The translations under genes were made by a program, and so were the position numbers. DNA of 64,000 nt, taken from the NCBI RefSeq assembly GCF_051062515.1, contig NZ_JAMXEK010000006.1; one strand, written 5' to 3'. Of the stretch, positions 25,597 to 33,592 are shown piece by piece. Position 1 is the first letter of the stretch; each line of letters starts with the position of its first letter. This stretch comes from Aliarcobacter sp017996075. GTDB lineage: Bacteria; Campylobacterota; Campylobacteria; Campylobacterales; Arcobacteraceae. The notes under the pieces are model-generated. The model saw only the letters and a program-made list of their open reading frames with translations, was not told the origin of the DNA and did not search any database.

Positions 25597-26848
25597 AAAA
25601 ATTAAAAATATATACAAAATATTTGGTCCTGGTATTTTAATGGCAACAGCTGCTATTGGAGGTTCACATTTGGTCTCTTCAACTCAAGCTGGAGCACTGT
25701 TTGGTTGGAGTTTAGCTATATTTATACTTTTAATAAATTTTTTCAAATACCCATTCTTTTTAGCAAATGTACAATATACAATGGCTACAAAAAAGAGCTT
25801 AATTGAGGGTTATGCCTCTTTAGGAAATAGTTGGTTGTGGCTTTTTACAATTTTAGCTGTAATTGCTGCTGTTGTAAATACTGCTGCTGTTTCAATGTTT
25901 GCAGCAAGTCTGTTGGGATATTTTATTCCTATACAACTGACTATTAATATTCTTAGTTTTATTATAATTTTTGCTTGTATATTAATTTTAATTGCTGGTA
26001 AATATAATCTTTTAAATAATGTTTCAAAGATAATTATGATAACTCTTAGTATTGCAACAGTAGTTGCTGTTGTAATGGCTGTAACAAAAGATGTTAATTC
26101 AGCTTTAGCTGATGATTTTATATCTCCATCTGCTTGGACAATTGCTAGTTTAGGATTTATTGTTATTCTAACAGGTTGGATGCCAGCACCTATTGAAATA
26201 TCAAGCATTGGTTCTATTTGGCTAAAAAATCAAATAAAACAGACAAATATAAACGCAAAAAATGCTTTGCTTGATTTTAATGTAGGATTTATAGTAACTG
26301 CTATTTTAGCTCTATTTTTTCTAGCTCTTGGAGCTTTAGTTTTACATGGAAGTGCTTATGAATTTAAGGATGGAATAGCATTTTCTCATCAACTAGTAAC
26401 TATGTATTCAACTGTTATTGGTGATTGGTCAAGACTTCTAATAGCTTTTATAGCATTTGCTTGTATGTTTGGAACTTCTATTACAGTTATTGATGGTTAT
26501 GGAAGAGCCGTTGCAGAAGCTTTTTCATTAATTAGAAAAAACAGATCTGCATCAAATAGAAGCGTTGCTATTTGGACAATTTTTATATCTATTATTGGAT
26601 TTTTAATTATAATTTATTTTGCAAGCTCTATGCGAACTATGCTTGATTTTGCAATGATATTATCATTTACAACAACACCAATATTTGCATTTTTAAACTA
26701 TAAACTGGTAAGAAGTACAAAACTTCCAAAAGAGCTTCAAAATGGGATGTTTTTAAATATTTTGTCTATTTGTGGATTAATATTTCTTTTTGGATTTTTA
26801 ATTTTATTTATTATTTATAGATGGTTTCCATTTTTAATTGGTTTGTAG
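25589..26848 (+). CDS. Nramp-like membrane transporter with an altered metal-site motif
   Basis: A 419-residue protein with about 11 hydrophobic helices and the N-terminal GPGILMATA signature of the Nramp (LeuT-fold) family. In classical Nramp proteins helix 1 carries DPGN and helix 6 carries MPH, which coordinate Mn2+ or Fe2+. Here the aligned segments read AAIGGSHLVSSTQAG and GWMPAPIEISS, so the metal-binding Asp and Asn are absent and only the Met remains. It may carry Mg2+, another cation or an organic substrate, or it may sense rather than transport. It is translationally coupled to the response regulator (8-base overlap). Confidence 0.8.
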   Translation: MIKKIKNIYKIFGPGILMATAAIGGSHLVSSTQAGALFGWSLAIFILLINFFKYPFFLANVQYTMATKKSLIEGYASLGNSWLWLFTILAVIAAVVNTAAVSMFAASLLGYFIPIQLTINILSFIIIFACILILIAGKYNLLNNVSKIIMITLSIATVVAVVMAVTKDVNSALADDFISPSAWTIASLGFIVILTGWMPAPIEISSIGSIWLKNQIKQTNINAKNALLDFNVGFIVTAILALFFLALGALVLHGSAYEFKDGIAFSHQLVTMYSTVIGDWSRLLIAFIAFACMFGTSITVIDGYGRAVAEAFSLIRKNRSASNRSVAIWTIFISIIGFLIIIYFASSMRTMLDFAMILSFTTTPIFAFLNYKLVRSTKLPKELQNGMFLNILSICGLIFLFGFLILFIIYRWFPFLIGL

Positions 26849-26863
26849 AATTTATCTATTTTT

Positions 26864-27142
26864 TTAATCTTCATTCGATTTTGTAGATATTTCTACACCT
26901 TCGTATGAGGTTGTTTTAATTGCTTTTAAAATATCTTCTACTTTTACTTTTTCATTATAAATAACTGTTACCTCTTTGGTATTAAGTCTAGCACTAACCT
27001 TATCAACTCCGTCAAGTTTTGAAATAGCTTGTTTAACAGCTGTAGTACACAAAGGGCAATGCATTCCTTCAACTTTAAAAACTGATATTTGTGAAGATAT
27101 AGCAAAGCTAAAAAATATAAAAAATAGAACTAAAATTCTCAT
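26864..27142 (-). CDS. merP: MerP-like periplasmic heavy-metal-binding protein
   Basis: A 92-residue protein with a signal peptide (about residues 1-17) and one heavy-metal-associated (HMA) domain of about 65 residues with the metal-binding motif GMHCPLC (Cys29, Cys32). In mercury operons MerP captures Hg2+ in the periplasm and hands it to MerT. It begins 2 bases after the MerT-like gene. No merA reductase is present, so the metal could be Hg2+, Cu+ or another soft metal. It is convergent with the Nramp-like gene. Confidence 0.85.
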   Translation of the reverse strand: MRILVLFFIFFSFAISSQISVFKVEGMHCPLCTTAVKQAISKLDGVDKVSARLNTKEVTVIYNEKVKVEDILKAIKTTSYEGVEISTKSNED

Positions 27143-27144
27143 AT

Positions 27145-27471
27145 CTACTCCATAAAAAGTGGTAAAATTTCAGGATAAAATAGTAATCCCAATATTAAAA
27201 TAAAAAATATAATAAAAAAAATATAGTTTTTATATATCTCTTTTTTACTACATTTGCAAGCTATATTTTTTCTAAAATTGTAAATTCCAATAATAAAAAA
27301 GATAGTACTTAAAATTGCCAAAGGAACTCTAGTATATTCTAAAGTTGTAAAAAAACTCAAAACTCCACTTGATACTCCAAAAAAGAGAAATAATAGTGCT
27401 GGTAAACAACAAATAGTTGATAAAAGTGCAGTAAAAACTGCACCAATTATCACTAAACTATTTTGTTTCAT
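27145..27471 (-). CDS. merT: MerT-like inner-membrane metal transporter
   Basis: A 108-residue protein with three hydrophobic helices. The first carries the vicinal cysteine pair ICCLPAL (Cys21, Cys22) that MerT uses to accept metal from MerP. A second pair, CKC (Cys72, Cys74), lies on the loop between helices 2 and 3, as in MerT. Its start forms an ATGA overlap with the end of the transglutaminase-like gene, so the two are translationally coupled. Without merA the imported metal would not be reduced here, and a role in scavenging or in another metal's trafficking is possible. Confidence 0.85.
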   Translation of the reverse strand: MKQNSLVIIGAVFTALLSTICCLPALLFLFFGVSSGVLSFFTTLEYTRVPLAILSTIFFIIGIYNFRKNIACKCSKKEIYKNYIFFIIFFILILGLLFYPEILPLFME

Positions 27472-28562
27472 ACAATCTCTTGAGAAGTATAACTATATAC
27501 AAAAGTTTTTGGTTTATAATAATCTTTTGCATCTTCTCCAACTTCAGCATAAGGATAACCTAACATATTTAAAGGGTATTGTGTAGGTTTTGGCTCTAAA
27601 ATAAAATCTCTAGCACTATTAAATCCTACCCAATTCATCTCCCAAGAACCAAAGAAATAATCTTTTACCTCTTTTAGTTTTTTGCTATCATTTGGTAATT
27701 TTTCAGCTAACTTTACCTTTGCAACATCTGCAGGATCGCAAGGAACCCATCCAAGTCCATCTATATAAAACTCTGCTCTACAATGTTGAGCTCCCGTAAT
27801 ATCAGCAAATCCTTTTTCATCCGCTTTTCCACAAGCATTTGAAATTTTTGATTGCCCTACTCTAATTCCAAAAGTCTCACGTGCTGGAATTTTTGCATTT
27901 CTTAGTAAACATACAAATACAGAGCTTATATCTGTACATTTTCCGCCATAAATTTTCTCTTCAATTGATTTTTGTGCATCACCAATTCCACAACCAATTA
28001 CACTTTCGTCTCTATACATAGTTGAAACTGTCCAGTCATAAATTGCTTGTGCTTTTTGAAGTGGTGTTTTAGAATCTTTTGTAATATCATTTACATATGC
28101 TGTTAAACCTTTTGTTATAGGAATATGTTTTGTTCCTTCTAAAAATTCTAATACTTCACTAGGGTAATTTGTATTTGATGTAGCTTTTGAGAAATCAGTT
28201 GTTCTTTCTTGCATAACAACTCCAAAATTAACATCTAAAATTGGCTTAATATTTGCATCATTCCACTTTACATATAAAACTCTTGTATTATATGGATTTT
28301 TTACAATTTTTGCCTCACTAAAATTTCCATCATATTTAAATGATACAACTTTTTGATAATCTTCATCTTTTGGAAGTGGTACCCAAAGTTGAGTTATCTC
28401 TTTACTTTGTTCAAAGTTATAACTATTTTTTACTTCAAATTTTCTTGGTTTTTTTGTAATTCCAAATGGATTTTTTTCCTCATTTGCAAGTGTAAAACTT
28501 GGAGTTAAAACTGAAACTGCTGAAAAAGTTGCAGCTGTTTTTAAAAATGTTCTTCTTTTCAT
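27468..28562 (-). CDS. Tat-exported transglutaminase-like protein
   Basis: A 364-residue protein with a twin-arginine-type signal (KRRTFLKTA, residues 2-10) and a central transglutaminase-fold (papain-like) domain with the full triad: Cys209 in YGGKCTDISSVFVCLLR, His260 in AQHCRAEFYI and Asp276 in WVPCDPADV. The N-terminal ~130 residues have the beta-rich form seen in many periplasmic transglutaminase-like proteins. It is probably a peptidase, amidase or crosslinking enzyme; the substrate is unknown. It is first in an operon with MerT and MerP. Additional cysteines (191, 244, 261, 275) may form disulfides or bind metal. Confidence 0.85.
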   Translation of the reverse strand: MKRRTFLKTAATFSAVSVLTPSFTLANEEKNPFGITKKPRKFEVKNSYNFEQSKEITQLWVPLPKDEDYQKVVSFKYDGNFSEAKIVKNPYNTRVLYVKWNDANIKPILDVNFGVVMQERTTDFSKATSNTNYPSEVLEFLEGTKHIPITKGLTAYVNDITKDSKTPLQKAQAIYDWTVSTMYRDESVIGCGIGDAQKSIEEKIYGGKCTDISSVFVCLLRNAKIPARETFGIRVGQSKISNACGKADEKGFADITGAQHCRAEFYIDGLGWVPCDPADVAKVKLAEKLPNDSKKLKEVKDYFFGSWEMNWVGFNSARDFILEPKPTQYPLNMLGYPYAEVGEDAKDYYKPKTFVYSYTSQEIV

Positions 28563-28717
28563 AATATGATTCTTTTATTTTATATGTTCTTTATAGAGAT
28601 AAAATAGAGATAAACACTATTTATTTCAAAGCATAACCTATTCTCTGTGAACTAATTAGAACTTTATGATAGTAAATTATTAATAAACCAAACCTTAAAT
28701 AGTAAAATATTTTTTAC

Positions 28718-28756
28718 TTTAGTTTAACTAAAAATTTAAATTTGCTTAAGTATAAT
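28718..28756 (+). promoter_or_regulatory. probable selD promoter with a small palindrome
   Basis: A perfect TATAAT lies at 28751-28756, about 28 bases before the selD ATG. Just upstream (28718-28732) is a 15-base palindrome with arms TTTAGTT and AACTAAA around one T, in the place of a -35 element. The palindrome may be a regulator site or chance in AT-rich DNA. Confidence 0.4.
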
Positions 28757-28784
28757 AATTCAATTTTTTAAGAAAGATATAAAA

Positions 28785-29822
28785 ATGAATAACGAACATA
28801 AGCTGACAAAATTTGTTCAAGCTGCTGGTTGTGCTGCAAAGATGGGTCCGGGGGATCTAAAACAAGCTCTTTGTAATTTAAACCAAAAAAATGAACAAAT
28901 TTTAGTAGGATTTGATACAAGTGATGATGCTGGAATTTTTCAAATAGATGAAAATTTAGCTCTTGTACAAACTGTTGATTTTATAACACCTGTAGTTGAT
29001 GATCCATATATTTATGGGCAAATTGCTGCAGCAAACTCTTTAAGTGATATTTTTGCAATGGGTGGAGAGGTTAAAACGGCTTTAAACATAGTTGGATTTG
29101 ATAGTACAAATGTATCAAAAGAGGCTTTAGGAGAAATTTTAAGAGGCGGTCTTGAAAAAATAAAAGAGTGTGGAGGTTCACTATTAGGTGGACACACTAT
29201 TCAAACACCAGAGATGTATTATGGATTGAGCGTAACAGGAATAATTCATCCAAAAGATGTAAAAAGAAACAATAGTGCAAAAGTTGGTGATGTAATAGTG
29301 CTTACAAAACCTATTGGTATGGGTATTTTAACAACAGCTATAAAAAGAGATTTAATAGATTTAAATCTAACACAACATTGTGCTAAAATTATGGCTAGTT
29401 TAAACTATATACCTTCAAAAACCATGAAAAAATATAAAGTTAGTTCTTGTACAGATATTACAGGATTTGGACTTTTAGGTCACGCTTTTGAGTGTGTTAG
29501 TGAAAATATTAGTTTTTCTATATCTTCAAATGAAGTACCTTTTATAAAAGAAGCTTTTGAACTATGTAAAAATGGAGTTTTACCAGGTGGTTCAAAAAGA
29601 AACTTAAAGTTTATGGAAGATAAAACTTATTTTTCAAAAGATATTGACCCAACTTTAAAAGCAATTTTATGTGATGCCCAAACTTCTGGTGGACTTTTAG
29701 TAGCTATAAATAAAGATGATGCAAAAGAGTTTATAAAAGAACTAGAAGATTTTAGTTTTGGATACGCAAAAATTATTGGAGAAGTTATAGAAAAAGGTAA
29801 AAAACCTATAATTGTAGATTAA
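28785..29822 (+). CDS. selD: selenide, water dikinase SelD
   Basis: A 345-residue enzyme that makes selenophosphate from selenide and ATP for selenocysteine-tRNA synthesis. The N-terminal active-site loop reads AAGCAAKMGPG (Cys16 and Lys19), a Cys form of the GCGCK motif with the second Cys replaced by Ala, as in many bacterial SelDs. Downstream motifs include DDAGIF, the metal-binding VQTVDF, ANSLSDIFAMGG, GGHTI, TDITGFGLLGH and the final CDAQTSGGLL, so the enzyme looks complete. It stands alone with its own promoter-like sequence and serves the UGA-decoding fdhA 9 kb away. Confidence 0.95.
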   Translation: MNNEHKLTKFVQAAGCAAKMGPGDLKQALCNLNQKNEQILVGFDTSDDAGIFQIDENLALVQTVDFITPVVDDPYIYGQIAAANSLSDIFAMGGEVKTALNIVGFDSTNVSKEALGEILRGGLEKIKECGGSLLGGHTIQTPEMYYGLSVTGIIHPKDVKRNNSAKVGDVIVLTKPIGMGILTTAIKRDLIDLNLTQHCAKIMASLNYIPSKTMKKYKVSSCTDITGFGLLGHAFECVSENISFSISSNEVPFIKEAFELCKNGVLPGGSKRNLKFMEDKTYFSKDIDPTLKAILCDAQTSGGLLVAINKDDAKEFIKELEDFSFGYAKIIGEVIEKGKKPIIVD

Positions 29823-29888
29823 AAATAGAAAATTTTAATATATTTTTGTAAATTTTTAGTCTGATTAATTTTACATTAATCTTTTCTG

Positions 29889-30023
29889 TATATAATTTCA
29901 ATATAAGTTAAGTGGATAACTTAATTTATACGAGTATTTTTTAAGATAAGTTTCTTAAATAGATAATTTTTTTATGTTTCCTTGTGTAGAAAGGTCGCTT
30001 CCCCTAGGCGACCTTTTTTTTTG
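29889..30023 (+). ncRNA. possible small RNA between selD and the helicase gene
   Basis: This gap of about 305 bases (29823-30127) contains no supported ORF. It has a TATAAT-like -10 (ctgTATATAATttc, about 29888-29896) and an inverted repeat TTAAGT/ACTTAA near 29910-29925. It ends in a strong GC-rich terminator at 29989-30023, so a transcript of about 110-125 nt is plausible. The alternative is that the terminator simply ends selD. No known RNA family is recognised. Confidence 0.35.
29989..30023 (+). terminator. strong rho-independent terminator
   Basis: AAAGGTCGC pairs with GCGACCTTT around the loop TTCCCCTAG, and a run of nine T residues follows. The stem is far richer in G and C than its surroundings. 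It would end selD transcription or a small RNA starting in the same gap. Confidence 0.85.
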
Positions 30024-30127
30024 CTTATTTTTTTGCATTCACACCTTTTTCAATCTAGCTTAATCCTTTTATGATAATATTCCAAAATGATTTCATTCTA
30101 TACAAAAATATACATAAGCCTTTAAAT

Positions 30128-32167
30128 ATGCCACTATCAAATCTTAATCAAGAACAAAAAGAAGCCATCCTTTGTAAAAGCGGATACAATCTTATAATTG
30201 CAAGCGCAGGAACTGGTAAAACTTCAACAATTGTAGGAAGAATTTCTCATTTACTCAATAATGGAGTAAAACCAAATGAAATTTTGCTTTTAACCTTTAC
30301 AAATAAAGCTGCTTCTGAGATGGTTTCAAGAGTTTCTAATATATTCTCAAAACAGATAGCAAAAGAGATTATGGCTGGAACATTTCACTCTGTATCATAT
30401 AAACTTTTAAAAGAGTTAGAGATAAATATTACTTTAAAACAACCAAATGAACTTAAAACTCTTTTTAAATCAATTTATGAAAAACGAGTTTTTATAGACA
30501 GAAGTGATGAAGCAAATCCATATGATGGTGGATATTTATATGACATGTACTCTTTATACTTAAATTCAAATAATAGTGAGGACTTTACTAGCTGGTTAAA
30601 AGAAAAAAATTCAACTCAAGAGATATATAGCTTAATATATGAAGATGTTATTGATGAGTTTAATAATTTAAAAAAACAGTATGGATATGTAAATTTCGAT
30701 GATTTATTAACAACAATGCTTGAAATTTTAAAAGATAAAAGATTTAATTTCAAAGAGATACTTGTAGATGAATATCAAGATACAAATCCTTTGCAAGGGA
30801 GACTTCTTGATGCTTTTTCTCCACAATCACTATTTTGTGTAGGAGATTATGACCAAAGTATTTATGCTTTTAATGGTTCTGATATTGGTATTATTTCCAG
30901 TTTCAGCAAAAGATATCCAGATGCAAATGTTTTTACATTAAGAAAAAATTATAGATCTACAAAACCTATTTTAGACTTAGCAACAAAAGTTATTGAATAC
31001 AATGAAAGAATTTATCCAAAAAAATTAGAAGTTGTTAGAGACCAAACAAGTTACCTTCCAAAGCTTCTAGCTTTTGATGAGCTTTTTTCACAGTATGAAT
31101 ATATTTCGGAACTTATCTCAAAAAGTAGTACCGCACACAGTGAAATTGCAATAATTTATAGAAATAACTCTAGTGCAGATGGTATTGAAGCAAACTTAAG
31201 AGAGTTTGGAATTCCTGCAAAAAGAAAAGGTGGAATGAGCTTTTTTGATTCTGTTGAAGTTAAATTTATTTTAGATATTTTAGTTTTACAAGTTATAAGT
31301 AACGATATGATGGCTTTTATACACATAGTTGAACATGGGAAAGGAATAGGAAAAGCAATAGCAAAAGATATTTTTGATGCTTTAATAAAACTAGGAAATG
31401 GGAATTTATTAAATGGTCTTTTCTACCCAAATAAAGATATAAATAATCCTTATGAAACAAAAAGAAAAAACCAACAACTAGGTCTTTTTGACGATTTTAT
31501 AGAACTAGGAACTGTTTCTAAATTTAAAGATTGTAGTTTTGAAGAAGCATTTTTAGGAAATCCTATATTAAAACATCCAAAACTAGGAGTTGATGGAGCA
31601 AAATATATTTATGATTTATATCTTCTTTTAAAGCAATTAAAAAGAACAAAAAATCCAGAAACAATGGTTACATCAATTAGCTCTTCAATGATTTATTCAA
31701 GATTAAAAGATATGTTATCAACAAAAAGAGCAACACAAAAAGATGGTACAATAAACTCCATACAAAAAACAAAATCTTTGGCTAAAATAAATAGAAAATC
31801 TATGTTACTGAAGAATTTATCAAAAAATTTTTCAGATTTATCAAAATTTATAAACTCAATGATTTTAGGTGGTAGTGAGCTTAGTGAAGGAGAAGGAGTT
31901 AATCTTTTATCTATTCATGCAAGCAAAGGCTTAGAATTTAAAGAAGTTTATATCATAGATTTAATGGATGGAAGATTTCCCAATAGAAAGCTTATGAGTA
32001 AAGGTGGGAGCCTTGAAGAAGAGAGAAGATTATTTTATGTTGCTGTTACAAGAGCAAAAGATATTTTATATCTATCTTTTGCAAAATATGATAAATTAAA
32101 AAAGACAAGCTTCGTTGCTAGTCCTTTTTTAAGAGAAGCTGGAATGATAATAGAAGATAAAGAATAG
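30128..32167 (+). CDS. UvrD/Rep-family ATP-dependent DNA helicase
   Basis: A 679-residue SF1A helicase. Motifs in order are the Q-motif region LNQEQKEAI, Walker A ASAGTGKTST, motif Ia LTFTNKAASEM, Walker B VDEYQDTNPLQ, motif III VGDYDQSIYAFNG, motif IV RKNYRST, motif V NLLSIHASKGLEF and motif VI YVAVTRAKD. Such enzymes act in repair and replication restart. The ATG at 30128 begins MPLSNLNQEQ as in related proteins; an ATG at 30071 would add 19 residues without a ribosome-binding site. It is flanked by a terminator upstream and stands apart from the neighbouring operons. Confidence 0.9.
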   Translation: MPLSNLNQEQKEAILCKSGYNLIIASAGTGKTSTIVGRISHLLNNGVKPNEILLLTFTNKAASEMVSRVSNIFSKQIAKEIMAGTFHSVSYKLLKELEINITLKQPNELKTLFKSIYEKRVFIDRSDEANPYDGGYLYDMYSLYLNSNNSEDFTSWLKEKNSTQEIYSLIYEDVIDEFNNLKKQYGYVNFDDLLTTMLEILKDKRFNFKEILVDEYQDTNPLQGRLLDAFSPQSLFCVGDYDQSIYAFNGSDIGIISSFSKRYPDANVFTLRKNYRSTKPILDLATKVIEYNERIYPKKLEVVRDQTSYLPKLLAFDELFSQYEYISELISKSSTAHSEIAIIYRNNSSADGIEANLREFGIPAKRKGGMSFFDSVEVKFILDILVLQVISNDMMAFIHIVEHGKGIGKAIAKDIFDALIKLGNGNLLNGLFYPNKDINNPYETKRKNQQLGLFDDFIELGTVSKFKDCSFEEAFLGNPILKHPKLGVDGAKYIYDLYLLLKQLKRTKNPETMVTSISSSMIYSRLKDMLSTKRATQKDGTINSIQKTKSLAKINRKSMLLKNLSKNFSDLSKFINSMILGGSELSEGEGVNLLSIHASKGLEFKEVYIIDLMDGRFPNRKLMSKGGSLEEERRLFYVAVTRAKDILYLSFAKYDKLKKTSFVASPFLREAGMIIEDKE

Positions 32168-32215
32168 TTATATTAATATCAAAATTTAAAATATTAATAT
32201 TTTTTTAGGATGTAT

Positions 32216-33397
32216 ATGGAAAAGATTATTTTAATTATTACAATTTGCACAATAATAATGATTTCACCACTTGTTTCAAAACTTATAAAAGCACCAGTTG
32301 TTGTAGTTGAGATAATTTTAGGTCTGTTTTGTGGTTATATTGGACTTATTTATGATGATGAAACTTTAAAATTAGTTGCTAAATTTGGTTTTATATACCT
32401 TATGTTTTTAGCAGGTTTAGAGATAAATTTCAAACTTGTAAAGATAATAAAAGCAACCATGGCTTTAAATGTAATACTATATTTTGTTCTTTTATACTCT
32501 ATTGCAGGAGCTGTTTGTTGGTTTTTTAATTTAGGTTTAACATATTTTGTAGCGCTTCCTATCTTTTCATTAGGAATGTTAATGATGCTAATAAAAGAGT
32601 ATGGAAAAGAAGAACCGTGGTTAAATTTAGCTCTTTCTATTGGAGTTGTTGGTGAAATAGTAAGTATTTTAGCACTTACACTTTTTACTAGTTGGACTGA
32701 GAATAGTGGTTTAAGTAGTGGATTTTTTATATCAATTTTAACAATTATTAGTGTAATAATTGGTACGATTTTACTTCTTAGATTCTCTTATATGCTTTTT
32801 TGGTGGTTTCCTGAAGTTAAAAAATATTTAATTCCAGATAATATAGATGATAAACACAATCAGGACATAAGATTTTCAATATCTTTACTGCTAATTTTAG
32901 TATCAATTATGCTTATTTTAAAAATAGATGTTGTTTTAGGAGCATTTACAGCTGGTCTTTTCTTTAAAATGTTTTTTATGCAAAGAGAAGAGTTATTACA
33001 TAAAATAGAGTCTTTTGGATTTGGTTTTTTTGCACCTATTTTCTTTATCTACACAGGTTCAACAGTAAAGTTAGATATGGTAACTTTGGAAATTTTAAAA
33101 CATGCTATATTTATTATGGGAACTATAATATCTATAAGATTAATTAGTTCATATTTAGTTTTTTTAAACTATCTAAAACCAAAACAAACAACACTTTTTG
33201 CATTAAGTGATTCAATGCCACTTACTTTCATGGTTGCAATTGCTATGATTTCATACAATTATGGATTAATAACTCAAGAAGAGTATTTCTCTTTTATTAT
33301 TGCAAGTATGTTAGATGGCTTGATTTTAATGATAGTAATTAGAAAATTATATAAGTTATTTAAATTAGATAATAAAACAATAGAAAATAAAACTTAA
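32216..33397 (+). CDS. cation/proton antiporter of the KefB/CPA2 family
   Basis: A 393-residue membrane protein with about 11-12 hydrophobic helices. Family features are PVVVVEIILG near residue 28, FLAGLEINF (about residues 65-75) and VVLGAFTAGLFF in the second half. No C-terminal TrkA-N/RCK domain is present, so the gating seen in KefB/KefC is lacking. The exchanged ion (Na+ or K+) cannot be told. The ATG at 32216 is chosen because AGGA lies 5 bases upstream; an earlier ATG at 32210 overlaps that ribosome-binding site. Confidence 0.85.
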   Translation: MEKIILIITICTIIMISPLVSKLIKAPVVVVEIILGLFCGYIGLIYDDETLKLVAKFGFIYLMFLAGLEINFKLVKIIKATMALNVILYFVLLYSIAGAVCWFFNLGLTYFVALPIFSLGMLMMLIKEYGKEEPWLNLALSIGVVGEIVSILALTLFTSWTENSGLSSGFFISILTIISVIIGTILLLRFSYMLFWWFPEVKKYLIPDNIDDKHNQDIRFSISLLLILVSIMLILKIDVVLGAFTAGLFFKMFFMQREELLHKIESFGFGFFAPIFFIYTGSTVKLDMVTLEILKHAIFIMGTIISIRLISSYLVFLNYLKPKQTTLFALSDSMPLTFMVAIAMISYNYGLITQEEYFSFIIASMLDGLILMIVIRKLYKLFKLDNKTIENKT

Positions 33398-33533
33398 ATA
33401 GTTTTATAAATAAAACAAATTTAAAATATAATATATTTTTATTGATGCTATGTGTATGCTATTTTTTCGTATTTTTAAAAATTATTATATAAGAAAAATT
33501 AATATTTTAAGTTTCATTTCAACTTATAAAACC

Positions 33534-33592
33534 TATAATTAAAATTCAGAATTATTTGAAATAATATTAAATTTTATTAGGAGGTTAGCTTG
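33534..33592 (+). promoter_or_regulatory. sox operon promoter and TTG start
   Basis: A TATAAT at 33534-33539 with T-rich periodic sequence upstream lies about 50 bases before the soxC start. AGGAGG at 33579-33584 precedes a TTG codon at 33590, which is the best initiation codon for soxC because of this spacing. The 192-base gap before soxC contains no ORF. Confidence 0.5.

Noticed and set aside
25810..26208. 132-residue ORF antisense to the Nramp-like gene
   Set aside because: It mirrors a well-supported membrane protein gene; its Ile/Ala-rich composition is what the reverse complement of hydrophobic helices gives.
28563..28784. merR-type operator or regulator gene upstream of the mer-like operon
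   Set aside because: No ORF and no typical MerR dyad with a 19-bp spacer was found; only short AT-rich inverted repeats are present.
32751..33397. RCK/TrkA regulatory domain on the antiporter
   Set aside because: The gene ends after the membrane part; no dinucleotide-binding GxGxxG domain follows.
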